Shown here piece by piece: positions 10,304 through 19,638 of a DNA stretch of 64,000 nt. Under the pieces are notes generated by a model. That model did not search any database and had not been told where the DNA came from. It saw nothing but the letters and a program-made list of their open reading frames with translations. The stretch lies in the NCBI GenBank assembly GCA_023715865.1, contig JAMBOW010000001.1, forward strand, positions 1,364,001-1,428,000, read 5' to 3'. Source of the DNA: Neobacillus mesonae. GTDB lineage: Bacteria > Bacillota > Bacilli > Paenibacillales > Paenibacillaceae. Both the position numbers and the translations under genes were made by a program. Within the stretch, counting starts at the first letter, position 1, and each line of letters starts with the position of its first letter.

Positions 10304-11140
10304 TCAGCTCCTAATCTTCGGATTGAAAATTTCGTCCATGCCGGTGTTCATCAGATACAGCGAAAAAGTAATAAGGGCTATGGATAAGGCAGCAGGAATG
10401 AAGGCCCACCATGCACCGGAGATGGGTGCTTCAAATACAAGCGCCCAGTTCATAATGATTCCAAGTGAAATCGTATTGTACGGTCCCAGGCCAAGCATGG
10501 AAATGGAGGCTTCGGATAGGATGCCTGATGCCGTCTGAAGCACAAAAGCCATTACGACATAAGATGCGATGTAAGGCAGAATCTCGGATAGGATGATACG
10601 AGGTGTACTATATCCTGATATTTTTGCAATATTGACATGATCCCGGTTTCTTAGCGAAGTGGTTTGGGCGCGAACCGCTCGTGCGGTCCAGGGCCAGCTC
10701 GTCATACCAATGATCAAGGCCGTAATAATCGAGCTGCGTGAATCTATGCTGACTGAGATTAAGATCAATATAATGAATGACGGAATAACGATAAAAATAT
10801 TCGTAAGCGATGTGAGCAGATTATCGAGCATTCCTCCGACATAGCCGGACAATAAACCAATGACAAGACCTATGAACGTTGCAAACACACCGGCAATTAG
10901 CCCTACCAGCAGCGATGTTCGAATGCCGTAAATCAGTTCGAGAAACAAATCCCTGCCGAAATTATCTGAGCCAAGCAGCAGTTCACCGTCCGGCGGCTGG
11001 TAGGCAAGCGCAATCATTTCGAGCGGATCATTTGTATTGATCAGCGGGTAAATGACGACAAGGGCAAGCATGGCAAACAGAGTGCAGGCTCCTATCATAA
11101 ATTTGGGGGATTTGAGCAGGATACGGATCGATGTATTCAT
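10304..11140 (-). CDS. Peptide-type ABC transporter permease (OppC/DppC-like)
   Basis: About 278 residues with an N-terminal helix, the characteristic [12 protein letters not shown] motif, five further membrane segments and the EAA-loop region around [13 protein letters not shown] 11140 is preceded by GGAGGAG and begins one base after the upstream permease stop (TGACATG), so the pair is translationally coupled. It forms the membrane channel with the OppB-like partner. Confidence 0.92.
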   Translation of the reverse strand: MNTSIRILLKSPKFMIGACTLFAMLALVVIYPLINTNDPLEMIALAYQPPDGELLLGSDNFGRDLFLELIYGIRTSLLVGLIAGVFATFIGLVIGLLSGYVGGMLDNLLTSLTNIFIVIPSFIILILISVSIDSRSSIITALIIGMTSWPWTARAVRAQTTSLRNRDHVNIAKISGYSTPRIILSEILPYIASYVVMAFVLQTASGILSEASISMLGLGPYNTISLGIIMNWALVFEAPISGAWWAFIPAALSIALITFSLYLMNTGMDEIFNPKIRS

Positions 11141-11141
11141 G

Positions 11142-12152
11142 TCACTCCTCCTCCATTTGCGAGGCTTTGATTCTTGGATCAATGAAGCCGTAAATCAGAT
11201 CGATTGTAAAATTCGCGAGAAGTACCGCTACGGCTATAAGCAGTGTACAGCCTGAAATGAGCGGGTAGTCCAGCTGCCTTATGGCTGTAAACATCCATGT
11301 GCCAATGCCCGGATAACTGAATACGATCTCGCATATAAGCGAGCCTCCTACCATCGTTCCGATCGACAGAGCGAGTCCTGTAATTTGAGGAAGCATCGCA
11401 TTTCGGAAGACATATTTCGAAATTTTAGAATCTCGAATCCCTAGCAGCTTGCCATACAGCACGTAATCCGAATTCAGCTCATAGATAGACATCTCCCGCA
11501 TGCCTATGGCTTGCCCGCCAATTGTAACGAGGACAATGGACAGGAACGGCAGCGTGTGATGCCTGATAACCGACCAGAAAAATTCAAAGCTGAGCGAAGG
11601 AATCAGCTGGAAATCATAACCGCCGTGAAGCGGAAACCAATTCAGCGAGATGGCAAATACATAGAGCATGATGATGGCAAGTGTAAAGAACGGGATCGAA
11701 TTGACGAATAGTGCTACAGGAAAGATTAATTTATCAAATACACCTTTTCGGTAGGCAGCCACTGCCCCTAAAATATTGCCAAGCAGCCATCCGACCAATA
11801 TTGCCGGCAGCTGAAGCCCAATCGTCCATGGTACGGCCGAGGCGAGAATCTCGGTTACCGGCTTAGGATACAGACCGAATGAAGTTCCTAAATTTCCTGT
11901 GAGCAGATTTTTGACATAAATAATGAACTGCTCTCCAAGCGATTTATCGATACCGAACTCAGCGGCAAAGGTCTCGTAAACACGTTTGATGGTATCGCTG
12001 TCCGTCATGCCTTGAGTCATTTCCGACACAATCATGCTGACCGGGTTGCCTTCAATCAGACGTGGAAGCATAAAATTAAGCGCTACTGCGATCAGAAGTG
12101 TAACCAGGTACCAGACTGATTTTTTGGCAACATACTTTCCGTATGCACTCAC
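11142..12152 (-). CDS. Peptide-type ABC transporter permease (OppB/DppB-like)
   Basis: 336 residues with about six membrane helices, the N-terminal signal-anchor typical of OppB/DppB, and the LGTSFG and [10 protein letters not shown] elements of the family. The GTG start at 12152 follows GGAGGTGA. It lies 117 bases downstream of the binding-protein gene, separated by a hairpin that could lower expression of the membrane components relative to the binding protein. Confidence 0.92.
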   Translation of the reverse strand: MSAYGKYVAKKSVWYLVTLLIAVALNFMLPRLIEGNPVSMIVSEMTQGMTDSDTIKRVYETFAAEFGIDKSLGEQFIIYVKNLLTGNLGTSFGLYPKPVTEILASAVPWTIGLQLPAILVGWLLGNILGAVAAYRKGVFDKLIFPVALFVNSIPFFTLAIIMLYVFAISLNWFPLHGGYDFQLIPSLSFEFFWSVIRHHTLPFLSIVLVTIGGQAIGMREMSIYELNSDYVLYGKLLGIRDSKISKYVFRNAMLPQITGLALSIGTMVGGSLICEIVFSYPGIGTWMFTAIRQLDYPLISGCTLLIAVAVLLANFTIDLIYGFIDPRIKASQMEEE

Positions 12153-12201
12153 AGTTCGTCACCTCCATGTGGGTTCATGCACTGTTAATCCGGTAGAAAA
12201 G

Positions 12202-12247
12202 AGACCTATATCTGGCTACTGATCGGTCAGCCTCCGAATATAGGTCT
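12202..12247 (-). terminator. Intra-operon stem-loop (partial terminator or mRNA stabiliser)
   Basis: A 10-bp stem (AGACCTATAT/ATATAGGTCT) plus an inner GGCT/AGCC pairing, followed on the minus strand by CTCTTTTCT. It sits between the binding-protein gene and the permeases, as often seen where the binding protein is needed in excess. Confidence 0.6.
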
Positions 12248-12269
12248 TCACTTTACAACCATTCTCTCA

Positions 12270-14084
12270 TTAATTATGAATTTGATAGAGTGTGCGAATG
12301 CCAGCCCCGTCCATGGCGATTTGCGGCGGAATGTTGCTGCCATCCCCTTCTGTAGGAAAACCCTTCCATACCGATTCGTTCACTGTATCAAAGACCCAAG
12401 GACGGTACATAAGCGGAATGGATGGGATATCAGTCAGCCAAATTTTAGTCAATTCTGTATAGAGCGATTTCAATTGTCCTTCATCAGAGACGGATGGAAT
12501 CTCCTCGATAATCTCGTCAGCACGGTCATTTTGGTAACGTCCCCAGTTCCAGAAAGCCATTTCTCCGAGCGGTGCAACGTCTTTGGAATACATAATGGTT
12601 CTGGCACGGCTCCAAGGCTGACTTGGGCTCACGCCGCCTGCTGGAGTGTTCATAATGATATCGAATTTACCGGTTTGCAAATTATTTGTCCATACAGGTG
12701 CTTCCGGGAACTGAGTTCGAATTTCTATGCCGATTGCTTTGGCACTTTGAGCGACAATTTCAAGGGCTGCATTCCAGTCAGACCATCCATACGGGCATTG
12801 AATTTCAAACGGACCAAGCCGTGTACCGTTCAGGACCCGAATGCCGTCCTTCCCTTTTTCCGCTCCGATGGAATCAAGCAGTGCATTAGCAGCATCAACG
12901 TCCTTTGTCCACTGCAGATCCTTAATTGCATCCTGGTCGACATATTTGGCTTCAGCTGCCGTATTTAAGGTTAGCGAAGGCTCGATTTTGGCTGAATAAC
13001 CGCTGATGGCAAGCTCCGAGATTTTGTCATAATCAATCGCCATAGCGATAGCTCGCCGGACATCCGGGTTATCGAGTCCCTCTTTTGACATATTAAAGAA
13101 GATAGAAGGCATGGATCCTGGAACGTAGTAAGGTGCCTCTTGGACATAAGTCTTGATTGGAGCTCCACCTTCCCACATCTTCCACACCTGCGGAATAAAC
13201 TGCTGGGATACATCGACTTGACCACTCTTAAAAGCAAGGTCTCCGGCTGCGTTATCTTTGTAAATGACATGGGTGATATACTTAGGTGCTGGCAATTTGC
13301 CAAACAGCTTCTGTCCCCAATAGTTATCGTCTCGGACAATGGTTATTTTCTGATCATTATAAAAATGCATCTTGTATGGACCTGTTCCAATCGGATTCTC
13401 GTTCACTTCTTTACGTATGGTCGACAGGTCATCATTTGCGCTCCTCTCCACTTCTTCCCAGATATGCTTCGGCAGCATCGGAATTAATTCAATGCTGTCC
13501 AGAATGGCCAGCTTGTTTGGATTATCACTGCTAAGTGCAATGTTTACGGTTTGTGGACCCTCTGCGGTTATATCCGAAATATATGTCCAGAAGTTACTCC
13601 AGTTAATATCGTATTTCTCTCCCAGTTTGTACGTGTAGACCACGTCATCTGCTGTAAAAGGCGTACTGTCACTCCACTTTGCATCTGGATTAAGTTCGAT
13701 TTGAAGCGTCATATCATCGATCCATTCATACTTCGTGCCGAGCAGCGGCTCAAGATCACCGTTCAACTGATTGATCATAAACAAGGTTTCGTAGACAAGC
13801 TCACGGGAGTTTCCGTAGTTAATCGGGAAAGCAGGATTTCCACTGAGCAGGTTGAAATTGGTTGGTGCTCCCCACTGCAGACCGTTCACATACAATGTTT
13901 CGTTTCTTGGTGTTGATCCTGTTTCATTTGAAGGCGGAGATTCTTCTGAGCTTCCCGGCGGTACATTTTCACTTACTGGCGGTTCTGTTGTAGAAGGAGG
14001 TGTGACGCTCTGACAACCGGATAAAACAAGTATGAACGTGAGCAGCAAAAGCAGCCATGATCCGATACCCATTTTTCTTTTCAC
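12270..14084 (-). CDS. Family 5 extracellular solute-binding lipoprotein of ABC importer 1
   Basis: About 604 residues. A lipoprotein signal ends in the lipobox LSGCQ, followed by a Pro/Ser/Glu-rich linker and a full family-5 solute-binding fold. The GTG at 14084 is preferred because GGAGGG lies 7 bases upstream; the ATG at 14099 overlaps that ribosome site. The family binds peptides, nickel, or in some lineages oligosaccharides. Features such as YGNSRELVYETLF and VWKGFPTE recall sugar-binding members, and a possible cre site lies upstream, but the ligand remains open. First gene of the five-gene importer operon. Confidence 0.9.
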   Translation of the reverse strand: MKRKMGIGSWLLLLLTFILVLSGCQSVTPPSTTEPPVSENVPPGSSEESPPSNETGSTPRNETLYVNGLQWGAPTNFNLLSGNPAFPINYGNSRELVYETLFMINQLNGDLEPLLGTKYEWIDDMTLQIELNPDAKWSDSTPFTADDVVYTYKLGEKYDINWSNFWTYISDITAEGPQTVNIALSSDNPNKLAILDSIELIPMLPKHIWEEVERSANDDLSTIRKEVNENPIGTGPYKMHFYNDQKITIVRDDNYWGQKLFGKLPAPKYITHVIYKDNAAGDLAFKSGQVDVSQQFIPQVWKMWEGGAPIKTYVQEAPYYVPGSMPSIFFNMSKEGLDNPDVRRAIAMAIDYDKISELAISGYSAKIEPSLTLNTAAEAKYVDQDAIKDLQWTKDVDAANALLDSIGAEKGKDGIRVLNGTRLGPFEIQCPYGWSDWNAALEIVAQSAKAIGIEIRTQFPEAPVWTNNLQTGKFDIIMNTPAGGVSPSQPWSRARTIMYSKDVAPLGEMAFWNWGRYQNDRADEIIEEIPSVSDEGQLKSLYTELTKIWLTDIPSIPLMYRPWVFDTVNESVWKGFPTEGDGSNIPPQIAMDGAGIRTLYQIHN

Positions 14085-14142
14085 CCTGTTACCCTCCATT
14101 CAAAAATATTAATGTCATTTCAAGATGAAACACGACTTACAA

Positions 14143-14157
14143 TTGCAAGCGCTTTCT
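14143..14157. promoter_or_regulatory. Possible CcpA cre site
   Basis: TTGCAAGCGCTTTCT is a near-palindrome with the CG centre of catabolite-responsive elements, about 60 bases upstream of the importer operon start. It deviates from the cre consensus at two or so positions. Confidence 0.4.
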
Positions 14158-14252
14158 TTTGGGTTGATAAAAATGTATGCCCTATTTCAAATGATCAGTA
14201 CCGTAATTTTTCCTCATTTAAAATATCTTTATTTTAAAGGGAAACAAAGAAA

Positions 14253-14330
14253 AAGACTGCCTCCATGATGTAAGCAAAGCAGATTTCGTTAAGAAATTGC
14301 GCTTTGCCGACATTCATTTGAAGGTCAGTC
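14253..14330 (-). terminator. Long imperfect hairpin terminator after Nudix gene
   Basis: On the minus strand a ~35-bp imperfect stem starts at GACTGACCT and ends at AGGCAGTC, with inner GCAAAGC and AAATTTC-like pairings, followed by TTTTTC. It is much longer than other terminators here. Confidence 0.7.
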
Positions 14331-14358
14331 CAATCGATAATCTATTAGATTATATGTA

Positions 14359-14760
14359 CTAATCCAGCAGATTCATTTCATGCAGAGAATCAAAAATGAG
14401 TTGACAGACAGCCGAGACCTGATCCCGATCTGAATAGTTTAACCACAGAAGCTGTTCGATTTCCGATGCAGGGCTCAGACTTCCCGTATAATCGGCAAGA
14501 TAGCAGGTCATCTTAACGTTTACGCCTTCGGATTTACCATGAGCCAAGGCTTCAAACGTACCAAAATACGTAACACTGTCAGGTATAATACGAACTGTCA
14601 ATTCTTCGTCAATTTCTCGAATGAGGGTCTGCACGTCTTCTTCTCCAGCTTCTCTTTTTCCTCCAGGCAGATAATAGGTATCCTTCCCTTTACTTCGTGC
14701 ACCCAAGATTTGTCCGTTCTCTAAATGAATCCATGCAATTTTATCAATCGTTGTTGTCAT
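14359..14760 (-). CDS. Nudix hydrolase
   Basis: 133 residues with an intact Nudix box (GKREAGE, then REIDEEL) that coordinates Mg2+ for hydrolysis of a nucleoside diphosphate linked to another moiety. ATG 14760 is used because AAAGGTG precedes it; it begins one base after the stop of the upstream TIM-barrel gene, so the two are coupled. The substrate cannot be deduced. Some relatives act as pyrophosphatases for oxidised nucleotides, others on sugar nucleotides. Confidence 0.9.
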   Translation of the reverse strand: MTTTIDKIAWIHLENGQILGARSKGKDTYYLPGGKREAGEEDVQTLIREIDEELTVRIIPDSVTYFGTFEALAHGKSEGVNVKMTCYLADYTGSLSPASEIEQLLWLNYSDRDQVSAVCQLIFDSLHEMNLLD

Positions 14761-14761
14761 T

Positions 14762-15583
14762 TCACATAAACACCTTTCCAAATCCGCTGCGGGATCGTGC
14801 TAATAATTCGTCAATCGTTCCTTCCGGTTGGGAAGGAGACAAAATTTCCTGTGACACGACTCCATTATAACCGATTTTCTCTAAGCTGTTTATATAGCCC
14901 CCTAGATCAATAACCCCTTCACCAGGATATATTCGATCATTATCCAGAAGTTGTTCTACAGCAAGATCATGTGCATCGTTAATATGGACATGGACGATTT
15001 GGCTGGCATTCAGCTTAAGCATATCCGCTGGAGTAAGCCCTGTCGTGTGGCAATGATAGAAATCAACAAGCAGACCTACATTGGATAAACCAATAGCATC
15101 ACACAGCTCAAGCGTTTCGTGAGCAGTCCAAATAAATGGGTTTTTCCACGCAGTACGCAAATGATGAGGTCCGACAAACTCAAGGCCAAGGTGAATGCCG
15201 TACGCTCCCAAAATTTCACCGCACAATCTAAGACGTGTAATGCTTTTTGCCATAAATGAAGCCGCTTTCTCATCTGTGGACGGCAAAATATAAGTCGTAC
15301 AGGATTTGCATGCAAGTTCTTCTGCAGCTGCTGCTGCCGCAGCCAATTTGGTTAGATCCTGCTTAAACTGCTCATCCGTACCGCGCCACTCGACATTAAG
15401 GCCGATCGAACCAATAATGATCCCGTTCTCATCAAGAAGCTGATTGGCTCCTTCTACTCCAAGCTTATTAATCAGAGCTTCTGCATCCAAATCAACAGCA
15501 TCAAACCCATACTCAGCCGCTTTTTGTATGAACATTACATCATCAATTTGACCGATTCCCGCTTTGGTTAATCCTGTCTTCAC
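14762..15583 (-). CDS. Sugar phosphate isomerase/epimerase-like TIM-barrel protein
   Basis: 273 residues of the xylose isomerase-like (AP endonuclease family 2) barrel. Likely metal ligands are the Glu in GLEFVG, the Asp in LVDFYHCH, His in HVHINDA and the Glu in SQEIL. Such proteins isomerise or epimerise sugars, or dehydrate inosose derivatives. GTG 15583 follows AAGGA. It is co-transcribed with the Nudix hydrolase, which suggests a joint minor pathway of sugar-nucleotide or sugar processing (inference). Confidence 0.88.
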   Translation of the reverse strand: MKTGLTKAGIGQIDDVMFIQKAAEYGFDAVDLDAEALINKLGVEGANQLLDENGIIIGSIGLNVEWRGTDEQFKQDLTKLAAAAAAAEELACKSCTTYILPSTDEKAASFMAKSITRLRLCGEILGAYGIHLGLEFVGPHHLRTAWKNPFIWTAHETLELCDAIGLSNVGLLVDFYHCHTTGLTPADMLKLNASQIVHVHINDAHDLAVEQLLDNDRIYPGEGVIDLGGYINSLEKIGYNGVVSQEILSPSQPEGTIDELLARSRSGFGKVFM

Positions 15584-15691
15584 GTTTAACCCATCCTTCC
15601 ATGTGTGTGGTGATCATTACCAGAATCAATATATATGCTACAACATTTTGCTTCAATGGTCATAGGTATTCTCAAGAATAAAACCCAAAAT

Positions 15692-15719
15692 AAAAAAGAA
15701 CCCGGAAATAATCCGGGTT
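15692..15719 (-). terminator. Intrinsic terminator after CBS gene
   Basis: AACCCGGA/TCCGGGTT stem followed on the minus strand by CTTTTTT, 20 bases past the CBS-protein stop. Confidence 0.88.
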
Positions 15720-15738
15720 AAGTCTTAGAAGTATGATG

Positions 15739-16182
15739 TTATAGAAGGGACTGAAAGGAATGACGAATAACATCTCCTCTACTGATGATGCCAACGAGCA
15801 CTCCGTTACGATGCACCGGCAGCTTTTTGATTTGTTTCTTGCCTAAAATCGATGCGATCACATCAATTTCTTCATCCCAAGGGACGGTAATAACTTTTTT
15901 CTTGGATATCGTCATCACATTCAATTTCAAGATCTGCTTTACTCTATCTTCAAACTCTTCATAATTCAAATTTACAGCGTAGGTATATATGATCATATCA
16001 TCTTTTTTGCCAATATAACGCATGATGTCCCCATCACTTATATACCCGACAATCTCATTTCGTTCATTCACAATGGGCAGGCCGCTGATCCGATGATCAA
16101 TGAATCTTTCGATGACTTGCTGTACATTATCATTCTCTTTCACCTTATAAACCGGGCTGATCATAATCTCATGAGCTTTCAT
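15739..16182 (-). CDS. Tandem CBS domain protein
   Basis: 147 residues made of two CBS motifs (IMISPVYKVKENDNV... GYISDGDIMRYI and VMTISKKKVITV... GIISRGDVIRH) with no other domain. Bateman modules of this type bind adenine nucleotides such as AMP, ATP, SAM or c-di-AMP and act as sensors. The insert between the two motifs (around YTYAVNLNYEEFEDR) resembles that in B. subtilis stand-alone CBS proteins. GGAGG precedes the ATG. Monocistronic with its own terminator; no partner is evident nearby. Confidence 0.88.
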   Translation of the reverse strand: MKAHEIMISPVYKVKENDNVQQVIERFIDHRISGLPIVNERNEIVGYISDGDIMRYIGKKDDMIIYTYAVNLNYEEFEDRVKQILKLNVMTISKKKVITVPWDEEIDVIASILGKKQIKKLPVHRNGVLVGIISRGDVIRHSFQSLL

Positions 16183-16594
16183 CTTCCGACCTCCAACAGA
16201 GCATTAATCCTTTGTCCCAAATCAGCAGGACCCTTTAATCCATTAAATTATAGATGGCGGGAAATAAAATGTGAAAAATCACATTGATCAATGAATTTCA
16301 TAAAATATACATCATGTTTCATCACACCGATGCAATGATCATTAATTATATGCACCAATTCATTGATTGACCTCCGCCTGCTAATTTATTCAACTCATAA
16401 CTCAATAATATCAATCTTCTGCTGAAAAAGAATTGTGTTTTTAAGAAGTTGGGTCGCTTTTTTTTCGAGGTGTGATGATTAAGTTCAATCAGATAGGTAG
16501 ATTTGTGGATAGTAACTAATGAATGAAATTGGCTTTATAATGAATTTTTCATGTGTTGAAATTTCATCATAATAATAAATTAGGAGGGATTCAT
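16183..16594. other. AT-rich intergenic region
   Basis: About 410 bases without a supportable gene. It is very AT-rich with several short inverted repeats. Plus-strand ribosome-like sites (GAGGTG near 16475, GGAGGG near 16585) lead only to very short frames. The promoter of the CBS gene should lie at its left end. Confidence 0.5.
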
Positions 16595-17713
16595 TTACTT
16601 CAAGGTTCCCATAATTAAATGCAGAGCTGCCTCTTCTTTATCAGGTTGAAAAATGACCATTTTTTGATGGGGGGTATAACGAATTACGGTCAATCCTGTC
16701 TCTATCGTTTTAATCGCTTCATACGCATATTTCGCATTTATATTTAATTCAAAAGAAGTATGGACAGCTTTCTCAAGCTGGATTTGTTCCTCCAAATAGC
16801 CTTTCTCACTATGGCAGCTAAACCGGAATTGGTCCTCCTTGATATTGACGTGGATATGTATGGGGCTTTCTTTCCTTCCTTCGGAGATAACCAGAGCTCT
16901 TTCCAGACCGGAAAGCAAGGCTTTCGTTTGCAAAATGGCTACAGCGGCCCAACTCTTAGATATCATAGACTCAACAGGAGGATATTGACCTTCTAATGAA
17001 GTTAACGAGTAAGCAAATGCCCCCTGCATAAAAATTAAACGCTGATTAACAAATCGAAGAAGGACAGGTAAGTGGTCTTTTATTATTCTCTTCAACTCAA
17101 TTATTGATTTGGCTGGTATCATGACGGATTTGATCTCTCTATTTAACTGAGTCTTATAATCAGAGGCTTTGGCAAGACGATATCGATCACATCCAACGAC
17201 AGATAGCTTACCCTCCACAAGAGAGAATCGTAACCCGCTAAGAACAGAATTATCTTCCTTCGCTGATGTGGCATAAACCGTTTGATTCACAATTTCTTTT
17301 AGTCTGCTGCCCTCCATCACTACCTCTGCTCCATCACCTTCCAATTTGTATTCATTCAAATATTCAAGCTGGAGACATGTACACACAAAAAGAAAATGAT
17401 GCGTTGGAGAAGTAATGGTCACCGTGCTATCTTCTGATTGATGTTCCAATTCTACCAGCTCAGTATTCATTTTCTTGACGATCTCATAGAAGGTCTCCGC
17501 TGAAAGAACAGCTGACCCCGATCCTTTCATTGTACACTGCACTTGACGAAGCTCATATCTTATCCACTGATGGGAATCTCCTGAGACAAGAGTCACTTTA
17601 TTCTCATTAACAGTAATTAGGATTCCTCCGGGCAAGGAGGTGCTCCGTGCCGCAGCTTTAGCCAAATAGTGTAATGGGGCGAGCAGTTCAGTACGGGATA
17701 CAGTAAATTTCAT
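16595..17713 (-). CDS. Second DNA polymerase III beta clamp-like protein (DnaN paralog)
   Basis: About 372 residues, the usual length of a beta sliding clamp, with three-domain clamp sequence throughout (MKFTVSRTELL start, SGLRFSLVEGKL, GQYPPVES, TGLTVIRYTP). ATG 17713 is preceded by GAGGAGG; the reading frame runs further upstream without a start signal. Unlike the canonical clamp, which lies next to dnaA, it stands alone. The conserved clamp ending of PVRTY/PMRL type is replaced by LIMGTLK, and the usual ATDSHRLA segment reads GCDRYRLA. It may be a specialised or stress-related clamp; whether it forms rings is unknown. Confidence 0.85.
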   Translation of the reverse strand: MKFTVSRTELLAPLHYLAKAAARSTSLPGGILITVNENKVTLVSGDSHQWIRYELRQVQCTMKGSGSAVLSAETFYEIVKKMNTELVELEHQSEDSTVTITSPTHHFLFVCTCLQLEYLNEYKLEGDGAEVVMEGSRLKEIVNQTVYATSAKEDNSVLSGLRFSLVEGKLSVVGCDRYRLAKASDYKTQLNREIKSVMIPAKSIIELKRIIKDHLPVLLRFVNQRLIFMQGAFAYSLTSLEGQYPPVESMISKSWAAVAILQTKALLSGLERALVISEGRKESPIHIHVNIKEDQFRFSCHSEKGYLEEQIQLEKAVHTSFELNINAKYAYEAIKTIETGLTVIRYTPHQKMVIFQPDKEEAALHLIMGTLK

Positions 17714-17828
17714 TATGAGATCCTCCTCTTCATCAAAGACTATTCTCATTTTATCTTGTACCCCGAAACCAAACAAGCGTTCTATCCATATCACTGCCTG
17801 CATCATGTTTTTTTATTGAAACTATCTA

Positions 17829-18122
17829 CTATTGAAGTAGAGAAAGTATAATGTACACTACTAAACTAGGCACTCCAAATTTGATAAACCCAAAGGATAC
17901 CCCCATCCGCTCATTTCGTTCCTCTGTGGTTTCTTTCCCATAGTTTCCTCTATATCGATCGCCACTTACGAGTGAACCGGACATAACTAGAGCCAGCACA
18001 AGAGCTGCGACTCCAATTCCGCCGGATATTTTGATCACATTCTGAGTCCAGACTAATGAACTCAACAGTAAAACAAAAGCGACGACCATTCCGTAGAAAA
18101 AAAACGACTTGAAAATCTTCAC
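17829..18122 (-). CDS. Small membrane protein, DUF5316-like
   Basis: 97 residues with an N-terminal helix pair, a central SGSLVSGDRYRGN segment followed by a charged loop, and a C-terminal membrane helix. The GDR plus charged-loop arrangement resembles the DUF5316 family of Bacillus membrane proteins, whose function is unknown. GTG 18122 is chosen because GGAGGTGA lies just upstream. It precedes the clamp-like gene in the same orientation by about 115 bases. Confidence 0.7.
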   Translation of the reverse strand: MKIFKSFFFYGMVVAFVLLLSSLVWTQNVIKISGGIGVAALVLALVMSGSLVSGDRYRGNYGKETTEERNERMGVSFGFIKFGVPSLVVYIILSLLQ

Positions 18123-18157
18123 CCTATCACCTCCATGCAAACAACGCTTATAGTAAT

Positions 18158-18190
18158 AAACACGGAAAACCTTTAAAAGGTTACCGTGTT
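18158..18190 (-). terminator. Intrinsic terminator after threonine aldolase-like gene
   Basis: AACACGG-type stem with inner AACCTTT/AAAGGTT pairing, 20 bases past the aldolase stop on the minus strand. Confidence 0.75.
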
Positions 18191-18209
18191 GTTAGAGAGA
18201 AGTGAGGAA

Positions 18210-19316
18210 TTAAGTAGTGATATCTAATATTTGCAATTGCTCGTTTAATAGTTTTAATGCTGTCCGAAGCTTCTCCTGCGGAACATCTGCATAACGATCC
18301 CCTATACTGATTTCACTCATGCACTCCTCTTCGTGTACTTCCTTTAGATAAGACACCAAGCCAATACCTGTCTTTTGATAGATCTCCGATAGAATCGGTT
18401 CGAGCACGTTTTTAGGGAGATGGAAGTGCACATGAAACATATTCGATACAGGTACACCCGGCCGAGTGGCAACACGATGGCAAGTATTGAATAAGCTCGA
18501 GAGTTCCCTAGCTCCTTCATAATACTCCAGCATCCGGTCAATGCGTTTGTTGAAATAATAATCAGCACTAATAATATATGGATATAAACTGATCAGATCT
18601 CCGCCGTGTCTTCTCTTCCATACTTTGGACTGCACTGTAAATCCGGCATCACCTGCAAGTATAGCACCGGCTATGCCGCCAATGCCTTTATAGAAGGAAA
18701 CATACACACTATCAAAAAGCGCACAAATCTCAGCAGCAGTCTTTCCGTAATACGGTGTAACTTCAAACAGTCTTGCTCCATCCAGATGCAGCTTAATCCC
18801 TTTCTCTCTACAATAAGCAGATATCTGCTCAAGCTCCTCATACTCCGGAAGCTGGCCCCCAATCTCACGCTGAGGAAGTTCCAGAAGCAAACATGCTGTA
18901 TCGCTGCCAAGACTCTTAACATCCTGCAGATGAATAAGACGATCCTGGTCAGCCAGAAGCACAGGCTCCAAATGATGCAGTTCTTTTAATCCATCTTCCT
19001 CATGAATTTCCAAATGGCATAAAGGGTGATAAGCCACTTTCTTGCTCCCTAGCTCATCTGACCATATGCGTAAAGCAATTTGCTGCGCCATTGTACCGCT
19101 TGGGAAGAATACTGCTGCTTCTTTCCCTAAATAATCAGCCATTTTCTGTTCAAAATCCCCAATAATCTTCCCTGCTCCATACCTGTCACTCGCCATATTC
19201 CCATCCACATGCAATAGCGAGTCAAGCAGCATTTGTACTTTCAGACTGCTATTTCCTCCGATCGGAAATTCGGTCTGGTTATAAGCTTCTGCTAATGTTG
19301 TGCTGCTGTTGTACAT
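18210..19316 (-). CDS. Threonine aldolase family PLP-dependent enzyme
   Basis: 368 residues of the beta-eliminating lyase/threonine aldolase fold. LHLDGARLFE contains the PLP-binding Asp and YVSFYKGIGG holds the Schiff-base lysine. Family members cleave L-threonine or L-allo-threonine to glycine and acetaldehyde. The usual KGLGAP context is KGIGGIAG here, so exact substrate preference is uncertain. ATG 19316 is preceded by AGGAGG. Monocistronic. Confidence 0.88.
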   Translation of the reverse strand: MYNSSTTLAEAYNQTEFPIGGNSSLKVQMLLDSLLHVDGNMASDRYGAGKIIGDFEQKMADYLGKEAAVFFPSGTMAQQIALRIWSDELGSKKVAYHPLCHLEIHEEDGLKELHHLEPVLLADQDRLIHLQDVKSLGSDTACLLLELPQREIGGQLPEYEELEQISAYCREKGIKLHLDGARLFEVTPYYGKTAAEICALFDSVYVSFYKGIGGIAGAILAGDAGFTVQSKVWKRRHGGDLISLYPYIISADYYFNKRIDRMLEYYEGARELSSLFNTCHRVATRPGVPVSNMFHVHFHLPKNVLEPILSEIYQKTGIGLVSYLKEVHEEECMSEISIGDRYADVPQEKLRTALKLLNEQLQILDITT

Positions 19317-19470
19317 ATAACGTCCTCCTGAGCATTCATTATGTATAGAGATCAATACCTTCTCTCTAAAGATAGCATAAGAAATATGCTATTAAAAATA
19401 GATACTTGCGCAATCAGGTAAGACTTACTTCGCATAAAATGCATTAAATCTAGCAAAGGGGGTGTAATGA

Positions 19471-19575
19471 ATGAGCTACGGTGGAGGATACGGCAAGAGC
19501 GACTTCAGCATCGGAGCAATTCTAGTATTGTTCATTTTGCTAGTCATCGTCTTTAAATCTTTTAAATGGTATTAA
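19471..19575 (+). CDS. YjcZ family sporulation peptide
   Basis: A 34-residue peptide starting MSYGGGYGKS and continuing as one hydrophobic helix ending FKSFKWY. This is the pattern of the YjcZ family of very small, glycine-rich, single-helix proteins made during sporulation in Bacillales. AAAGGGGGTG lies 6 bases upstream of the ATG, and a perfect terminator follows. CATAAAATG about 35 bases upstream of the start is reminiscent of sporulation sigma -10 boxes, but this is weak evidence. Confidence 0.85.
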   Translation: MSYGGGYGKSDFSIGAILVLFILLVIVFKSFKWY

Positions 19576-19600
19576 TATAACCTGGCAATGAGAGAAAGAG

Positions 19601-19638
19601 CCTCGAGCTAGAATCGTATTCTAGCTCGAGGTTTTTTT
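19601..19638 (+). terminator. Terminator of yjcZ-like gene, overlapping the yetF-like stop codon
   Basis: A perfect 14-bp stem (19601-19614 with 19618-19631) followed by seven T on the plus strand. The right arm contains the last codons and stop of the opposite-strand gene. Confidence 0.9.

Noticed and set aside
12276..12968. 230-codon plus-strand frame inside the solute-binding protein gene
   Set aside because: Antisense shadow of a well-supported binding-protein gene with no start signal or recognisable domain.
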